In this document: piece after piece, positions 29,180-37,758 of the stretch
Position numbering within the stretch: the stretch's first letter is position 1
How the letters are laid out: the number at the start of each line of letters is the position of its first letter
Assembly (NCBI RefSeq): GCF_000371785.1
Contig: NZ_AQUI01000002.1
Span: 5,190,697 to 5,254,696 of the forward strand
DNA from: Actinopolyspora halophila DSM 43834
Lineage (GTDB): Bacteria > Actinomycetota > Actinomycetes > Mycobacteriales > Pseudonocardiaceae
DNA length: 64,000 bases
Direction: 5' to 3'
Program-made: the position numbers and the translations under genes
The notes under the pieces: generated by a model
What the model saw: the letters and a program-made list of their open reading frames with translations, nothing else
What the model was told of the DNA's origin: nothing
Databases searched by the model: none

Positions 29180-29637
29180 CGCCTCCGATCCGGGCCGATG
29201 CGGACACCACCAAGCTAACGCCGGCCCCACCCGCGCGGAATCGGGAAGATCCCCCGGACGCACCCCTGGAAATCCCCGAGGGGCTCCGGAACGGGCAAGG
29301 GGATCGCGCGGGGAGCCGAAAAGCCGGGCGAACGCGCCCACAGCGCACTACTAGGATTGGTGGTCCAGGGCATAGCAGTGCTTTGTCAGGTGTGTTCATT
29401 CGGTTGTCCGAGGTCGTCCTTCGGCGCAGGCGGCGCCGAAACACACCACCCGAGCAGTCGGCACCGCCGCGGGTTCTCCCGTGCGTGCCCTCGCGAGGAC
29501 GGCTCCGACGTGGTGCAGGCGCGCCAGCCACCCGTGTCGGGGATCGGCGCAGCGAGAGCCCGCGAGAGGTTCCGCTCGGCGGCCGACTACGACAACCGAG
29601 CCGACGAAGTCCCGACAGGCTGTATTTGAGGATGCTG
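29180..29637. other. Leader region upstream of hisG, no gene seen
   Basis: The hisE gene that normally precedes hisG in actinobacteria is not found in any frame here. A TAGGAT -10-like box at 29352-29357 may start a leader of about 280 nt. I do not recognise a riboswitch or T-box. The GTCGGCACCGC string at about 29457 recurs at 18261 and 28268. Confidence 0.4.
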
Positions 29638-30504
29638 ATGTTGCGCGTCGCCGTCCCGAACAAGGGATCGCTACACGGCCCGACCACCCAACTGCTGGAC
29701 GAAGCGGGATACCGGCTGCATCGCGAGCATCGGGCCCTGTTCGCCGAGGACCGGGCGAACAACGTGCGGTTCATCTTCTGGCGCGCCGGCGACATCGCCC
29801 GCAACGTGGGCGCCGGAGTGCTCGACGTCGGCATCACCGGACAGGACCTGCTGGCCGGGGCGGGAACGGCCTCCAGCACGAAGGAGCTGTTGCCACTCGG
29901 TTTCGGCAACTCCGAGTTCTACTTCGCCGTCGCCGCCGACGGCCCGATCCGCTCGGTGGAGGAGCTGGACGGCAAGCGGGTCGCGACCTCGTTCCCCCGC
30001 CTGGTCGAGCAGGCCGCGCACCGATACGGCATCGAGATCCACACCGTGGAGTTGGACGGGGCCGTGGAAACGGCCGTCGAGCTGGGGCTGGCCGAGGCCA
30101 TCGCCGATGTGGTCGAAACCGGTTCCTCCCTGCGCGCGGCCGGCCTGGTCACGCTGGGCGAGCCGATCCTGCGGTCGCAGGCCGTGCTCGTGCGCGGTTC
30201 GGAGACGGCGCTCACCGAGGAGCGGGAACAGGCGGTGCAGGTGTTGCTGCAACGCCTGCGCGGTGTTCTCGACGCACGCAGCTTCGTGGTCATGGACTAC
30301 AACTGCCCGAAGTCCGCACTCGAAACGGCCACCGCGATCACCCCGGGCAAGGAGTCGCCGACCGTGTCCAACCTCGCGGAACCGGGCCTGGTCGCGGTCC
30401 GGAGCATGGTTCCCCGCGCCGACGTCCAGAACGTGATGGACCGGCTGGCCGAGGTGGGAGCCACCGAGATACTGGTCACACGCCTGGAGGCCTGCCGTCT
30501 CTGA
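29638..30504 (+). CDS. hisG: ATP phosphoribosyltransferase HisG (long form)
   Basis: 288 aa. It catalyses the first step of histidine synthesis, ATP + PRPP to phosphoribosyl-ATP. The catalytic domain opens LRVAVPNKGSLHGPT and has the PRPP loop ETGSSLRAAGL. The C-terminal 80 residues (ITPGKESPTVSNL..GATEILVTRLEACRL) are the ACT-like histidine-feedback domain, so this is the long, HisZ-independent form. ATG 29638 has GAGG 6 nt upstream. No other his gene is next to it. Confidence 0.96.
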   Translation: MLRVAVPNKGSLHGPTTQLLDEAGYRLHREHRALFAEDRANNVRFIFWRAGDIARNVGAGVLDVGITGQDLLAGAGTASSTKELLPLGFGNSEFYFAVAADGPIRSVEELDGKRVATSFPRLVEQAAHRYGIEIHTVELDGAVETAVELGLAEAIADVVETGSSLRAAGLVTLGEPILRSQAVLVRGSETALTEEREQAVQVLLQRLRGVLDARSFVVMDYNCPKSALETATAITPGKESPTVSNLAEPGLVAVRSMVPRADVQNVMDRLAEVGATEILVTRLEACRL

Positions 30505-30633
30505 CCGGGCCCCGGAGCTTCCCCGCCGCCGGGTGGTCCGCTGGACGGAACCTCCCGGCGGCTCTCGCCGCGGTTCCCCTCCGCGAGCGAGGCGGTTCAC
30601 GCGCCCCGGAGAGCGCTCAGGGGCGCGGACCCC

Positions 30634-31224
30634 TCACTCCCGCGGCCGCACCAGAGCCGCCAGCGCCGGGCGGAACATCTCGGGGTCGGGGGGCCGCTCG
30701 GCGATCAAGGCCTGCATCAGCAAACCGTCGATGGCCGCGAGCATGGCCTGCACGGCACCGGAATCCCTGTTCCCGATGCCGTACACATGGCCCGCCGTGA
30801 CCTCCATCCAGCGCCGGGCCGCAGGGCGCAGTGCGGGCCTGCGGGCGGCGAGCAGGTAGAGCTCGTACTCGGCCAGCGTCCTCCCTCGGTGGTTCCGCAC
30901 CATTCCGGACAGCATCTCGGCCGTGGCGGTCACCCAGCGCTCCGGGTCGTCGGCGGCGTCCTCGGTCGACCGGCGCAGCTCGGAAATCATCGTTTCGCAG
31001 CTCTCCAACAGGGTCGCCACCAGGACACCGTCGATGCTGTCGAAGTAGTAGATGATCGATGCGGGCGGGATCTCCGCCTCGCGGGCGATGTTGCGGTGGC
31101 TCACTCCCGCGATGCCGTCCCGTTCGACCACGCGCAGCGTGGCGTCGATGATCGCGCGTCGTCTGCGTTCCCCCTTGGCACGGCGTCCGTCGGACTGTTC
31201 GCCCGGACTGTCGGTGTCGGTCAA
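30634..31224 (-). CDS. TetR-family regulator of the SMR pump
   Basis: 196 aa with a TetR helix-turn-helix (IIDATLRVVERDGIAGVSHRNIAREAEIPPASIIYYF, core HRNIAREAEIPPASIIYYF). TTG 31224 overlaps the SMR stop (TTGA) and has GGAGGAG just upstream, so it is translationally coupled to the pump. A 30-bp near-palindrome in the pump promoter (31590-31619) is the probable operator. Confidence 0.9.
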   Translation of the reverse strand: MTDTDSPGEQSDGRRAKGERRRRAIIDATLRVVERDGIAGVSHRNIAREAEIPPASIIYYFDSIDGVLVATLLESCETMISELRRSTEDAADDPERWVTATAEMLSGMVRNHRGRTLAEYELYLLAARRPALRPAARRWMEVTAGHVYGIGNRDSGAVQAMLAAIDGLLMQALIAERPPDPEMFRPALAALVRPRE

Positions 31225-31544
31225 TGTGCTCCTCCGGCCTCCAGCGCGACCACGCCACCGATGATCAGCATTATTCCCAGCAGTTGGACGAGTGTCATGG
31301 TCTCGTTCAGGAAGACCGTGCCGATGAGCGCCACGAGGGCGACGCCGACACCGGCCCAGATCGCGTAGGCCGCTCCGACGGGGATGCCCATCTTGAGGAC
31401 TCTGGACAGCGCCACGAACGCCGAGCCGTAGCCGAGCACCACCAGGACCAGCGGAAAGGGCTTGCTCAGTCCCTCGACGAACCGCAGCGAGATCGTCCCG
31501 AGCACCTCCGACAGTATCGCCACCGCCAACACGATGTAGACCAC
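31221..31544 (-). CDS. Small multidrug resistance (SMR) transporter
   Basis: 107 aa with four TM helices, the standard size of EmrE/QacE/SugE proteins that export cationic drugs or guanidinium by proton antiport. The essential membrane Glu is E13 (AVAILSEVLGT). The helix-3 region (GVGVALVALIG) and the closing hydrophobic helix (LLGIMLIIGGVVAL) are typical. GTG 31544 is selected because it has GGAGG 4 nt upstream and gives the canonical N-terminus (VYIVLAVA). It is the first gene of a two-gene operon with its TetR. Confidence 0.92.
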   Translation of the reverse strand: MVYIVLAVAILSEVLGTISLRFVEGLSKPFPLVLVVLGYGSAFVALSRVLKMGIPVGAAYAIWAGVGVALVALIGTVFLNETMTLVQLLGIMLIIGGVVALEAGGAH

Positions 31545-31589
31545 GAAGCCTCCGAGCACCGTCGCGTCGCCGCGCGGGCGACGAAACAA

Positions 31590-31619
31590 CCAAAATTTGA
31601 ACAGATGTTCCAGTTTTGG
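31590..31619. promoter_or_regulatory. 30-bp near-palindrome, candidate TetR operator
   Basis: CCAAAATTTGAAC and GTTCCAGTTTTGG match as inverted arms at 11 of 13 positions around AGAT, in a local AT-rich patch about 45-75 bp upstream of the SMR start. Confidence 0.6.
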
Positions 31620-31709
31620 AATGTACTCCCGCACCGGGAGCCGTGTCGAACACATCGCGCACCACCGCGCGAGCCGCACCGAAGCCCCCGAGCGGCCCGA
31701 ACACCTCGA

Positions 31710-32186
31710 TCAACGCGGAGTCGTGCCGCCGGAGGGCCCCTCCTCGCCCTCGGAGTCGACGTCCTCGGCGGAGTCCGTGCCACCGAAACCGAAGAACATC
31801 CCGGCCAGCAGGACGAGTGCCCAGATGCCCATCGGGAGGGCCGGCCAGAAGTACTGGAGGTCACCGGACAACAGGGAGGTCATGCCCCAGATGCCGACCA
31901 GGATGAAGGACGTGCCCGCCCAGTCGCGCCACTCCTTGCCGAGTTTCCGATCCCTCCGCTCCGGAGCCGGCGCGGACTCCTGCTCGGCCACCGCGGACGC
32001 GGCGGGCAGGTCCTCCGTGAGCGGCCGGAGTTCACCCCAGGTCACGGCCGCATAGGTACGCCGGACGCGATCGTCGAACTCGGCGATGTCCAACCTGCCC
32101 TCGTTCAGGGCGGCACGCAGCCTTCCCACCACCGTTTCGCGGTCGGCATCGGAAGCCCGCATGATCGAATCGTCGGGTTCGGCCAT
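31710..32186 (-). CDS. DUF1707 domain two-TM protein
   Basis: 158 aa. Residues 9-60 are DUF1707 (MRASDADRETVVGRLRAAL..GRLDIAEFDDRV), a short actinobacterial helical domain. The C-terminal half is a 2TM module (GTSFILVGIWGMTSLL, FWPALPMGIWALVLLAGMFFGF). Proteins of this architecture are widespread in mycelial actinobacteria; the function is unknown. ATG 32186 is at the start of the domain. Confidence 0.88.
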   Translation of the reverse strand: MAEPDDSIMRASDADRETVVGRLRAALNEGRLDIAEFDDRVRRTYAAVTWGELRPLTEDLPAASAVAEQESAPAPERRDRKLGKEWRDWAGTSFILVGIWGMTSLLSGDLQYFWPALPMGIWALVLLAGMFFGFGGTDSAEDVDSEGEEGPSGGTTPR

Positions 32187-32654
32187 CGCTCCCCCAAACC
32201 GGAAACGGCGGTGAGGCCGCCGGAGAAACCGGGCGCCGAAAAGTCACCCCGAAGGGTTGGGCCCACCATACCGAGCCACTCCTCCCGACGGCACCGTCTC
32301 CGGTGCCGGAGAGCACGTTCCCGCGCGTTCCGGACAGGTGGCGGCGGAGCCGGAGTGGCGAAAATCGCACCCACCCAGGACGAGGCGCGTTGGCGATGTC
32401 CGTCGAAGGCCGTCCTCGACGGTGAAACCGTCCTCACGGGGAGGAACGGCAGCGGTGTTCGACAGGCGGCGCACCGCGGAACACGTCCGTCCCGCCCCGA
32501 TACGGGGACGTCGAACTGTTGCCCGAACGGTTTTTCGCGGTAGCGTCCCGCACAATCACCGGCTGTTTCCACCACGAGCGGGAACCCCAATGGTTACCGA
32601 CCAGTAACACAGGTTACGCTCGGCGCTCAAACCCGCGAACAGGAGGCCACGAGC
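32187..32654. other. Divergent intergenic region, promoters only
   Basis: No gene is visible in 468 bp. A plus-strand promoter candidate for the Fe-S reductase is TTGCCC at 32519-32524 and TAGCGT at 32541-32546 with a 16-bp spacer. Confidence 0.45.
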
Positions 32655-34931
32655 ATGGTAGCCCTACAGCTCGTCCTGGGCCTGATCTGTCTTGCCGTGA
32701 CCGTCGTCGCGGTGGTCATGGTGGTCAGGACGGTTCGCCGGATGATCTCCTCCATCCGGCTCGGACAACCGGACCCGAACCGCAAGGGGCCGTTCGGCGC
32801 CCGGTTCAGCAACATGATCAAGGAAGTCCTCGGGCACACCAAGATGCTCAAGAAGAGCCACGTGGGGATCGCCCACTGGTTCGTCATGGTGGGCTTCGGC
32901 GGACTCAGCCTGAGCGTACTCGTCGCCTACGGCGAAGTCTTCCACGCACCCTTCGAGATCCCCTGGCTCGGGTCGTTCGGCCCGTGGAACCTGCTGATCG
33001 AGATCCTCGGTGTGACCACGATCCTCGGCGGCGTCTGGCTGAGCGCGGTACGCCAGCTCAACCACCCCCGCCGCGCCGGGCGCGTCTCCCGGTTCTCCGG
33101 CTCCAACTTCTGGCAGGCCTACTTCGTCGAAGCCGTCGTCGTCCTGGAGGGCGTCGGCATCATGGGCCTGCGCTCCTTCAAGGTCTCCTCCGACCTCTTC
33201 CACGCCCCGGTGTGGTCGGCACCGATCAGCTTCGCGCTCGGCAGCATCCTGCCCGCGAGCGCGTTCGCGGTGTCGCTGTTCGCCGCGTTCAAGATCCTCT
33301 CGGCGATGATCTGGGTCATCGTCATCGCCTCGAACATCACCATGGGCGTGGCCTGGCACCGGTTCACCGCCTTCTTCAACATCTACTTCAAGCGGGACCC
33401 GGAGCGCACCGCGCTCGGCGCGCTGAAGCCGATGATGAGCAACGGCGAACCGATAGACTTCGAGCAGGCCGACCCGGACAACGACACCTTCGGGGCGGGC
33501 AGTGTCGAGGACTTCTCCTGGAAGGGCTGGCTGGACTTCACCACCTGCACCGAGTGCGGGCGGTGCCAGGACCAGTGCCCCGCCTGGAACACGGCCAAGC
33601 CGCTCTCCCCGAAGATGCTGGTCACCAGCTTGCGCGACCACGCCTACGCCAAGGCGCCCTACCTGCTGGAGGGCGGCAAGAAGGACATGGCAGGCGACGA
33701 GGTCGGCCTCACCGGTGACGACGCGGAGCAGCGCAAGGAGAAGATCGACGCGCTGGCCCTGGCCGAGTCGGAACGTCCACTGGTCGGCGGCCCCGAGGAA
33801 GCAGGCATCATCGACCCCGAGGTGCTGTGGGCCTGCACCAGCTGCGGCGCCTGCGTCGAGCAGTGCCCGGTGGACATCGAGCACGTCGACCACATCGTCG
33901 ACATGCGGCGCTACCAGGTGATGATCGAGTCGAACTTCCCCACCGAGCTCGGCGGGATGTTCAAGAACCTGGAGAACAAGGGCAATCCATGGGGTCAGAA
34001 CAACAAGGACCGGCTGGCCTGGGCCGAGGACCTCGACTTCGAGGTCCCGGTCTTCGACGGTGAGCTGGACGAGGACGTCGAGTACCTGTTCTGGGTCGGC
34101 TGCGCGGGTGCCTTCGAGGACCGTGCGAAGAAGACCACCAAGGCCGTCGCCGAGCTGCTCCACATCGCGGGCGTGAAGTACACCGTGCTCGGCCCGGAGG
34201 AGGGCTGCACCGGCGATCCGGCCCGGCGCGCGGGCAACGAGTTCCTCTTCCAGATGTTGGCCGAGCAGAACGTGGAGACGCTGAACTCCGTGTTCGAGGG
34301 GCGCGAGCCCAGCAAGCGCAAGATCGTCGCCACCTGCGCGCACTGCTTCAACAGCCTGGCCAACGAGTACGGGCAGCTCGGCGGCAACTACGAGGTGGTG
34401 CACCACACCCAGCTGCTCAACAGGTTGGTGCGGGAGAAGCGGCTGGTTCCGGTCGCCCCGGTCACCGAGGACGTCACCTACCACGACCCGTGCTACATCG
34501 GCAGGCACAACAAGGTCTACGAACCCCCGCGTGACCTGGTCAACGCCTCCGGGGCCTCGTTCCGCGAGATGCCCAGGCACGCGGACCGCGCGATGTGCTG
34601 CGGAGCCGGTGGTGCCCGGATGTGGATGGAGGAACGCACGGGCAAGCGGATCAACCTCGACCGCGTGGACGAGGCACTGGGCACGGCACCGTCGAAGGTT
34701 GCCACCGGCTGCCCGTTCTGCAAGGTCATGCTCACCGACGGGGTGACCACGCGGCAGAACGAGCAGACCGCCTCGGAGGACGTCGAGGTCGTCGACGTGG
34801 CGCAGCTGCTGCTGCAGTCCGTCAAGCGCGATGACGGTGGTTCCGGCACGAACGGCGGCGGGACCGACGGGTCCGGGAACGACGACCAGGGCTCGGACGG
34901 AGTCACCGCCAACGCCGAGACGAGCGGCTGA
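32655..34931 (+). CDS. Membrane-anchored (Fe-S)-binding reductase, Rv0338c-like
   Basis: 758 aa. About five to six TM helices (residues 1-250) resemble a nitrate-reductase-gamma-like haem b anchor. Two 4Fe-4S clusters follow: CTECGRCQDQCP from residue 298 and CTSCGACVEQCP from 394. Two Cys-rich CCG domains come next (GCAGAFEDR..CAHCFNS and CCGAGGARMWMEE), as in HdrD and LutA/GlpC. The relatives are the essential mycobacterial Rv0338c, a presumed quinone-linked electron-transfer protein. The C-terminus is a Gly/Asp/Ser-rich tail. It stands alone, followed by two terminators. Confidence 0.93.
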   Translation: MVALQLVLGLICLAVTVVAVVMVVRTVRRMISSIRLGQPDPNRKGPFGARFSNMIKEVLGHTKMLKKSHVGIAHWFVMVGFGGLSLSVLVAYGEVFHAPFEIPWLGSFGPWNLLIEILGVTTILGGVWLSAVRQLNHPRRAGRVSRFSGSNFWQAYFVEAVVVLEGVGIMGLRSFKVSSDLFHAPVWSAPISFALGSILPASAFAVSLFAAFKILSAMIWVIVIASNITMGVAWHRFTAFFNIYFKRDPERTALGALKPMMSNGEPIDFEQADPDNDTFGAGSVEDFSWKGWLDFTTCTECGRCQDQCPAWNTAKPLSPKMLVTSLRDHAYAKAPYLLEGGKKDMAGDEVGLTGDDAEQRKEKIDALALAESERPLVGGPEEAGIIDPEVLWACTSCGACVEQCPVDIEHVDHIVDMRRYQVMIESNFPTELGGMFKNLENKGNPWGQNNKDRLAWAEDLDFEVPVFDGELDEDVEYLFWVGCAGAFEDRAKKTTKAVAELLHIAGVKYTVLGPEEGCTGDPARRAGNEFLFQMLAEQNVETLNSVFEGREPSKRKIVATCAHCFNSLANEYGQLGGNYEVVHHTQLLNRLVREKRLVPVAPVTEDVTYHDPCYIGRHNKVYEPPRDLVNASGASFREMPRHADRAMCCGAGGARMWMEERTGKRINLDRVDEALGTAPSKVATGCPFCKVMLTDGVTTRQNEQTASEDVEVVDVAQLLLQSVKRDDGGSGTNGGGTDGSGNDDQGSDGVTANAETSG

Positions 34932-34941
34932 GCAGCTGACA

Positions 34942-35029
34942 CCGAGCGGTGGCGCTCCCGCGCCGACCGCTCGGAAGCAGCGAAGGTTCGACGATCGGGG
35001 CCGGATTCCCACTCGGGAGTCCGGCCCCG
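34942..35029 (+). terminator. Tandem terminators after the Fe-S reductase
   Basis: The first hairpin has a 9-bp stem, CCGAGCGGT (34942-34950) with its complement at 34966-34974. The second has a 10-bp stem, CGGGGCCGGA (34996-35005) with its complement at 35020-35029, followed by TTTCG. Confidence 0.8.
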
Positions 35030-35050
35030 TTTCGTGTGGGACGGGAAAGG

Positions 35051-36328
35051 ATGGCAGGAGTGAGCCTGCCGGACTCGCTGCGCGCCCCCGAACTGGCACC
35101 GCTGTGGCGCGCGGTGCACGAGCGGCTGTCCTCCGGACGCCCGGTGCGCGGAGTTCGAATGGGCCCGCTGGACGAGGCCCAGCGTTCCGCCCCGGCGGAC
35201 CTGCTGGGGACGCCCCGGAGGCCCGCGGAGTACGCGCGTTTCCGGCTGGATGAACTCGACGTGGTGCTGCACGAGGTGTGTGGGCGGGACGCTCGATCCG
35301 TGGTCGCCGAGCTGGTCGGCCCGTTGGACGACCAGGCCGCGCGGCGCGAGCGGCACACTGGTGAGGTGGCCGAGTTGTGGCGGTGGCCGGCCGAGCACGA
35401 GGTGGTCGCGGTGCATACCGCCCTGGACGAGTGGGTCGCACAGCTCCGGCGCAACGGGCTGGTGGACGGTTCGGTCTCCCGGACCCGCGAGCTGCTCGAG
35501 GAGGCGCTGCGGGTGCTGGGGCAGCTGCCCGCGGACGGGGTCCCGCTGCCGGTACTCGCCGACCGGGAACTGCGCGATCCGCACGCGTTGGCCGGTGACA
35601 CGCGAGTGGCGGGACTGGTGCTGCGCGCGCTGGCCGTGTTGTACGGCGTCCCGGCGCCGGAGTACGCCGAGCAGCGTCGCGAGCTCTGGGAACGCGCGGG
35701 GGTGGTCGCGGACGAGCTCTCCGCCACGGTGCTGGTGGCCGGGCCGGTACTCGGGGGGCACGGGACGGCCGCACGGATGCTGCGGGTGGGAATCGAGGGT
35801 GGTTTCGCCGTCGCGCTGACCCTGGCTCAGTTGCGCGCTGGTGGGCTGCACGACGATGGGAGCGCCGCCGAGGGTGTGCCCGAGGTGTACGTGGTGGAGA
35901 ACCCGGCGGTGCTGGGGTCGGCGCTGCGGCGGTTCGGCGCGCGCCGTCCGCCGATGGCCTGCGTGTCGGGCTGGTCGAACAGCGCGGCGATCCTGCTGCT
36001 TCGGGAGCTCGGCACCCGCGGGGCGCGGTTGCACTATCACGGCGATTTCGACGGCGAGGGGCTGCGGATGGCCGGGCACCTCGTGGAGCGTGTGGGGGCG
36101 CGATCGTGGCGGATGAGCGCGGCGGAGTACCTGGCGGCCGTGGGCGAATCGGCCGGGTCGGCGTCCGAGTCGAATGAGACGGGATCACGCACGGGATCGG
36201 CCGCCGGGGTCGTGCCGGACACTCTGCGGGATCCCGTGCTCGCGGCGACCGTACGCGAGCACGGGTGGGCGTTCCCGAGGAGCGGGTGGTCGAAACGCTG
36301 CTGGACGAGCTGGAGCGAACGGCCGTGA
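35051..36328 (+). CDS. JetD/TIGR02679-like Toprim protein, C-terminally frameshifted
   Basis: 425 aa as read. The family (TIGR02679, DUF2399/DUF3323-type) contains the JetD nuclease subunit of Wadjet plasmid-defence systems. The Toprim-like acidic pair is visible in LHYHGDFDGEGLRM, and the N-terminal LAPLWRAVHERLSSGRPV is typical. JetA, B and C are not present. At about 36273 the frame shifts: the present end is WAFPRSGWSKRCW..., whereas the +1 frame reads PEERVVETLLDELERTA and stops at 36354, as the family end should. One C appears to be missing from a CCC run, by mutation or sequencing error. Confidence 0.8.
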   Translation: MAGVSLPDSLRAPELAPLWRAVHERLSSGRPVRGVRMGPLDEAQRSAPADLLGTPRRPAEYARFRLDELDVVLHEVCGRDARSVVAELVGPLDDQAARRERHTGEVAELWRWPAEHEVVAVHTALDEWVAQLRRNGLVDGSVSRTRELLEEALRVLGQLPADGVPLPVLADRELRDPHALAGDTRVAGLVLRALAVLYGVPAPEYAEQRRELWERAGVVADELSATVLVAGPVLGGHGTAARMLRVGIEGGFAVALTLAQLRAGGLHDDGSAAEGVPEVYVVENPAVLGSALRRFGARRPPMACVSGWSNSAAILLLRELGTRGARLHYHGDFDGEGLRMAGHLVERVGARSWRMSAAEYLAAVGESAGSASESNETGSRTGSAAGVVPDTLRDPVLAATVREHGWAFPRSGWSKRCWTSWSERP

Positions 36329-36341
36329 CACCACGTTGCTC

Positions 36342-36610
36342 CCCGATGGGGTGAAAGATCGGCGCGGTGGCCCACGCGGTCGATCGCTCGCGGCAGTCTC
36401 GAGGCATGAGTACCGTGGTGGCCGAAGGGGTGATACCTGTGGCCGCACCTGCCTACGGCACCGGAGCATTCGACCCACTCGTCGAACTCCACGGCGTCTG
36501 GACCCCCGATCTCGCCGACCGGTACCTACCGATCCCCGGAATGCCTCCGGTGAAGTACGAGTGCCAGGACGGACACCTGATCGTGAGCCCCTACGAAGGT
36601 TCGGCCAACA
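36342..36610 (+). repeat. Direct repeat A, copy 1 (5' part of Uma2 gene 1)
   Basis: 269 bp, identical to 37055-37323 except one mismatch seen at 36364 (C versus G). It covers the shared upstream sequence and the first 68 codons of the Uma2 gene. Confidence 0.9.
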
Positions 36611-37044
36611 TCTACGCGGCCGATGAGCTGCGTGACCGGCTGAAGCCCCACGCGAAATCCATCGACGGTGGTGCTTACACCACTCTGAACATCCGACTGG
36701 GGCCCGACAGCTGGATTCAGCCCGACTTCGTCGTGCTCCGCGAACCGGCACGAGGCCGGGTTTGGATACCGTCCACCCAGACCTTGCTCGTCGGTGAGTG
36801 CGTGTCGCCGTCCAGCCGCGTCGCCGACCGGATCGACAAACCCACCATGTGCGCCGAGGCAGGCATCGAGTACTTCATGCGCGTGGAGGTCTCCTACACC
36901 AAGGGCCACGCCGAGATCGTGCTACTGCGACTCGACGAGCACGGCACCTACGAAGTACACACCAAAGCACTCGCGGGATCGACGTTCACAACCCAGGAAC
37001 CGTTCCCACTCTCCTTCGACCCCGCCGAACTACTCGAGGACTGA
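36406..37044 (+). CDS. Uma2-family (DUF820) nuclease-fold protein, copy 1
   Basis: 212 aa. Uma2 proteins have a PD-(D/E)xK restriction-endonuclease-like fold. The D of IQPDFVVL and the E of LVGECVSPSS are the likely active-site acids; a Lys follows in RIDKPTMCAEAGIEYF. Copy 2 is 713 bp downstream. The ends are identical and only the central 175 bp (36611-36785) differ. ATG 36406 has an RBS too close (GAGG-C), so an in-frame GTG (36367 or 36415) is possible. The natural role of Uma2 is unknown. Confidence 0.82.
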   Translation: MSTVVAEGVIPVAAPAYGTGAFDPLVELHGVWTPDLADRYLPIPGMPPVKYECQDGHLIVSPYEGSANIYAADELRDRLKPHAKSIDGGAYTTLNIRLGPDSWIQPDFVVLREPARGRVWIPSTQTLLVGECVSPSSRVADRIDKPTMCAEAGIEYFMRVEVSYTKGHAEIVLLRLDEHGTYEVHTKALAGSTFTTQEPFPLSFDPAELLED

Positions 37045-37045
37045 G
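36786..37045 (+). repeat. Direct repeat B, copy 1 (3' part of Uma2 gene 1)
   Basis: 260 bp, identical by inspection to 37499-37758. It encodes the last 86 codons. Confidence 0.9.
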
Positions 37046-37054
37046 CATTCTCCG

Positions 37055-37323
37055 CCCGATGGGGTGAAAGATCGGGGCGGTGGCCCACGCGGTCGATCGC
37101 TCGCGGCAGTCTCGAGGCATGAGTACCGTGGTGGCCGAAGGGGTGATACCTGTGGCCGCACCTGCCTACGGCACCGGAGCATTCGACCCACTCGTCGAAC
37201 TCCACGGCGTCTGGACCCCCGATCTCGCCGACCGGTACCTACCGATCCCCGGAATGCCTCCGGTGAAGTACGAGTGCCAGGACGGACACCTGATCGTGAG
37301 CCCCTACGAAGGTTCGGCCAACA
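37055..37323 (+). repeat. Direct repeat A, copy 2
   Basis: Copy of 36342-36610 at an offset of 713 bp, covering the upstream sequence and 5' third of Uma2 gene 2. Confidence 0.9.
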
Positions 37324-37757
37324 CATACGCCGCTTACCGAATGCTTACCCTCATGGAACCCCCGGCCAGACGAATGGGATGCCGGGCCTATCCGACGCTG
37401 AATGTTCAGCTGGGTGTCAATCGCTGGATCCAGCCCGACTTCGCGGTCCTCGACGAACCCGCTCGGGGACGGGTGTGGATCCCCGCGCAGCGGGCTCGGC
37501 TCGTCGGTGAGTGCGTGTCGCCGTCCAGCCGCGTCGCCGACCGGATCGACAAACCCACCATGTGCGCCGAGGCAGGCATCGAGTACTTCATGCGCGTGGA
37601 GGTCTCCTACACCAAGGGCCACGCCGAGATCGTGCTACTGCGACTCGACGAGCACGGCACCTACGAAGTACACACCAAAGCACTCGCGGGATCGACGTTC
37701 ACAACCCAGGAACCGTTCCCACTCTCCTTCGACCCCGCCGAACTACTCGAGGACTGA
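37119..37757 (+). CDS. Uma2-family (DUF820) nuclease-fold protein, copy 2
   Basis: 212 aa, the same length as copy 1. The N-terminal 68 and C-terminal 86 residues are identical to copy 1. The core is diverged (YRMLTLMEPPARRMGCRAYP versus DELRDRLKPHAKSIDGGAYT), but IQPDF and ARGRVWIP are conserved in both. Divergence confined to one block of equal length points to gene conversion homogenising the flanks, or to replacement of the core. Function as for copy 1. Confidence 0.82.
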   Translation: MSTVVAEGVIPVAAPAYGTGAFDPLVELHGVWTPDLADRYLPIPGMPPVKYECQDGHLIVSPYEGSANTYAAYRMLTLMEPPARRMGCRAYPTLNVQLGVNRWIQPDFAVLDEPARGRVWIPAQRARLVGECVSPSSRVADRIDKPTMCAEAGIEYFMRVEVSYTKGHAEIVLLRLDEHGTYEVHTKALAGSTFTTQEPFPLSFDPAELLED

Positions 37758-37758
37758 G
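37499..37758 (+). repeat. Direct repeat B, copy 2
   Basis: Copy of 36786-37045 at an offset of 713 bp. The identity ends one base after the stop codon of each gene. Confidence 0.9.

Noticed and set aside
29357..29629. Short plus-strand frames upstream of hisG as possible hisE
   Set aside because: None shows the HisE motifs; composition is that of non-coding DNA.
32664..36407. A 1,247-codon minus-strand open frame
   Set aside because: Antisense shadow of the Fe-S reductase and JetD-like genes; low-complexity Pro/Arg-rich translation.
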